Of a stretch of DNA of 5,864 nucleotides, positions 4,550 through 5,864 are shown one piece after another. Positions within the stretch are counted from its first letter, which is position 1. The number at the start of each line of letters is the position of its first letter. The notes beneath the pieces are model-generated. The model did not search any database and was not told the DNA's origin. It saw nothing but the letters and a program-made list of their open reading frames with translations. A program made the position numbers and the translations under genes. Origin of the DNA: Hyphomicrobiales bacterium (GTDB lineage Bacteria; Pseudomonadota; Alphaproteobacteria; Rhizobiales; Xanthobacteraceae); NCBI GenBank assembly GCA_026400425.1, contig JAPLPC010000253.1:1-5864 (forward strand), written 5' to 3'.

Positions 4550-5864
4550 TCAGCTGTAGCGAAAGACGGGATCGTCGAGATCGATGGTCGGAAATATGTC
4601 GCGATCGTTCCAGTAATTCTGGTCGTGCTGCCATTCCGGTTTGTTGCCGCGCTTGGGCAACAGATGCAAACCGCGCAGGATGTAGCCGGGGTTGAAGTCC
4701 TGCTCATCGATCCATGGGAGCAGCTGCATGTCTTTGTCTTCAGGGCGCAACGTCGGCGTGACGGTATCGACCCCCTTGTCGTCCATATGCCGCAGCAGGC
4801 GGCAGACGAAATCCGCCACGATGTCCACGCGCAACGTCCAGCTCGCGCGGAAATAGCCGAACACCCATACCAGGTTCGGCACGCCGGTGAACATCATGCC
4901 GCGATAGGTCACGGTGTCGGCGAAGTTGAGCGGCGCATCGTCGATGGAGAAAGCGATATCGCCGAGCACGCTGAGATCGAATCCGGTGGCAGTGACGACA
5001 ATGTCGGTGTCGATCCGGTTGCCTGATTTCAGCACGATGCCGGTCTCGTCGAAATGTGCGATCTCGTCGGTGACCACTTTCGCCTTGCCGTCCCGCACGC
5101 TCTGGAACAGGTCACCATCGGGAATGAAGGCGATGCGCTGGCGCCACGGCCGGTAGCGCGGCGTGAAATGTGTGGCGATATCGTAGTCGTTGCCGAGATA
5201 GGCACGCACGCCCTTCAGCAATTCGTCGCGCACCACATCCGGCTCGGTCTGCGCGCGCTTGGTGAAGACGCCCTGATCGAACAGGATCTTGCGGCGGACG
5301 ATCTCGTGAATCCACGTCTCGTCGATATCGAGTTCGCGCAGCGTCTCGGCCAGCGCATTGGCGTTGCGGCCGGTGATGAAGAAGGTCGGCGAGCGCTGCA
5401 GCATGGTGACGCCGGCGCATGTGTCAGCGATGGCCGGTACCACGGTTGCCGCCGTCGCGCCGGAGCCGATCACGGTGACGCGCTTGCCGGACAGGTCGAG
5501 ATCGTCGGGCCAGGTCTGCGGATGCACCACGGTGCCTTTGAATCGATCCAGCCCCGGCCAATCCGGCGTGAATCCCTTGGCGTGATTGTAATAACCCTGG
5601 CACATCCACAGAAAACGCGTGGTGAAGGACAGCGTCTCGCCGGTATCTGTCCGCGTGACCGTCAGCGTCCAGAGCTTGTCGTCATTCGACCACTTGGCAC
5701 TGAGGATCTTGTGGTGGTAGCGGACGTGCTGGTCGATCCCGTTTTCGGTGATCACTTCGCCCATATAGGCCTTGATCTCGGCCGCCGTCGCGATCGGCGC
5801 CGAGGTCCATGGCTTGAAGCGATAGCCGAACGTGTAGAGATCACTGTCGGAGCGGATGCCGGGA
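4550..5864 (-). CDS. EthA-like flavin-dependent Baeyer-Villiger monooxygenase, N-terminus outside window
   Basis: 437 residues are visible, open to the right edge; the first complete codon reads into PGIRSDSDLYTFGYRFKPWT, a block closely resembling the equivalent part of mycobacterial EthA (about 490 residues). About 50 N-terminal residues, including the FAD-binding GxGxxG, are missing. An internal ATG at 5764 is not the start because the conserved block precedes it. Numbering from the visible end: the Baeyer-Villiger fingerprint FKGTVVHPQTW is at 108-118 (FxGxxxHxxxW, with Pro after His as in EthA), the NADPH-binding GSGATA at 133-138, and the ATGFDL motif near 292-297. The family uses FAD, NADPH and O2 to turn ketones into esters or lactones, and EthA also oxidises sulfur in thioamides. 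The natural substrate here is unknown. It is convergent with the cupin gene and shares its terminator. Confidence 0.92.
   Translation of the reverse strand, partial: PGIRSDSDLYTFGYRFKPWTSAPIATAAEIKAYMGEVITENGIDQHVRYHHKILSAKWSNDDKLWTLTVTRTDTGETLSFTTRFLWMCQGYYNHAKGFTPDWPGLDRFKGTVVHPQTWPDDLDLSGKRVTVIGSGATAATVVPAIADTCAGVTMLQRSPTFFITGRNANALAETLRELDIDETWIHEIVRRKILFDQGVFTKRAQTEPDVVRDELLKGVRAYLGNDYDIATHFTPRYRPWRQRIAFIPDGDLFQSVRDGKAKVVTDEIAHFDETGIVLKSGNRIDTDIVVTATGFDLSVLGDIAFSIDDAPLNFADTVTYRGMMFTGVPNLVWVFGYFRASWTLRVDIVADFVCRLLRHMDDKGVDTVTPTLRPEDKDMQLLPWIDEQDFNPGYILRGLHLLPKRGNKPEWQHDQNYWNDRDIFPTIDLDDPVFRYS

Noticed and set aside
4469..5026. 185-codon plus-strand reading frame over the terminator and monooxygenase 3' half
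   Set aside because: It runs through the cupin end, the terminator hairpin and the antisense of a conserved monooxygenase; no family signature is seen.

Overview
The window is GC-rich with dense, short-spaced genes. The protein types and their order suggest an alphaproteobacterium of the Hyphomicrobiales, most likely the Bradyrhizobium/Rhodopseudomonas/Afipia group. That placement is an inference from protein style, not from a marker gene. No mobile element, CRISPR array, rRNA or tRNA was seen, and the region reads as ordinary chromosome.

Layout. Bases 1-728 (minus) hold the N-terminal third of an oligopeptidase B-like S9A serine peptidase, cut by the left edge. A short divergent intergenic stretch (729-872) carries a candidate promoter bracketed by an 8-bp inverted repeat. 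It leads into an AMP-forming acyl-CoA synthetase (873-2411, plus). That gene converges, with a 15-bp gap, on a two-gene minus-strand operon: trhO (tRNA U34 hydroxylase of the rhodanese family, 2635-3429) and slyX (2427-2642), which overlap by 8 nt. Upstream of trhO, on the same strand, is a small CsbD-family stress gene (3581-3796) whose 3' side holds three successive hairpins. A second divergent region (3797-3974) separates the CsbD gene from a plus-strand cupin gene with a histidine-rich N-terminus (3975-4511). That gene is preceded by a long imperfect palindrome. A strong 14-bp terminator hairpin at 4515-4545 separates the cupin gene from a convergent EthA-like Baeyer-Villiger monooxygenase (4550-5864, minus), cut by the right edge.

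How the genes fit together. trhO and slyX form the only clear operon. The others look like single-gene units separated by hairpins. A Baeyer-Villiger monooxygenase and an acyl-CoA ligase could both act in ketone or aromatic-acid breakdown, but they lie on opposite strands with unrelated genes between them, so a shared pathway is only a guess. I see no convincing evidence of a new multi-gene system. The most unusual item is the His-rich cupin with its palindromic upstream site, which suggests metal binding or metal-responsive control but does not prove it.
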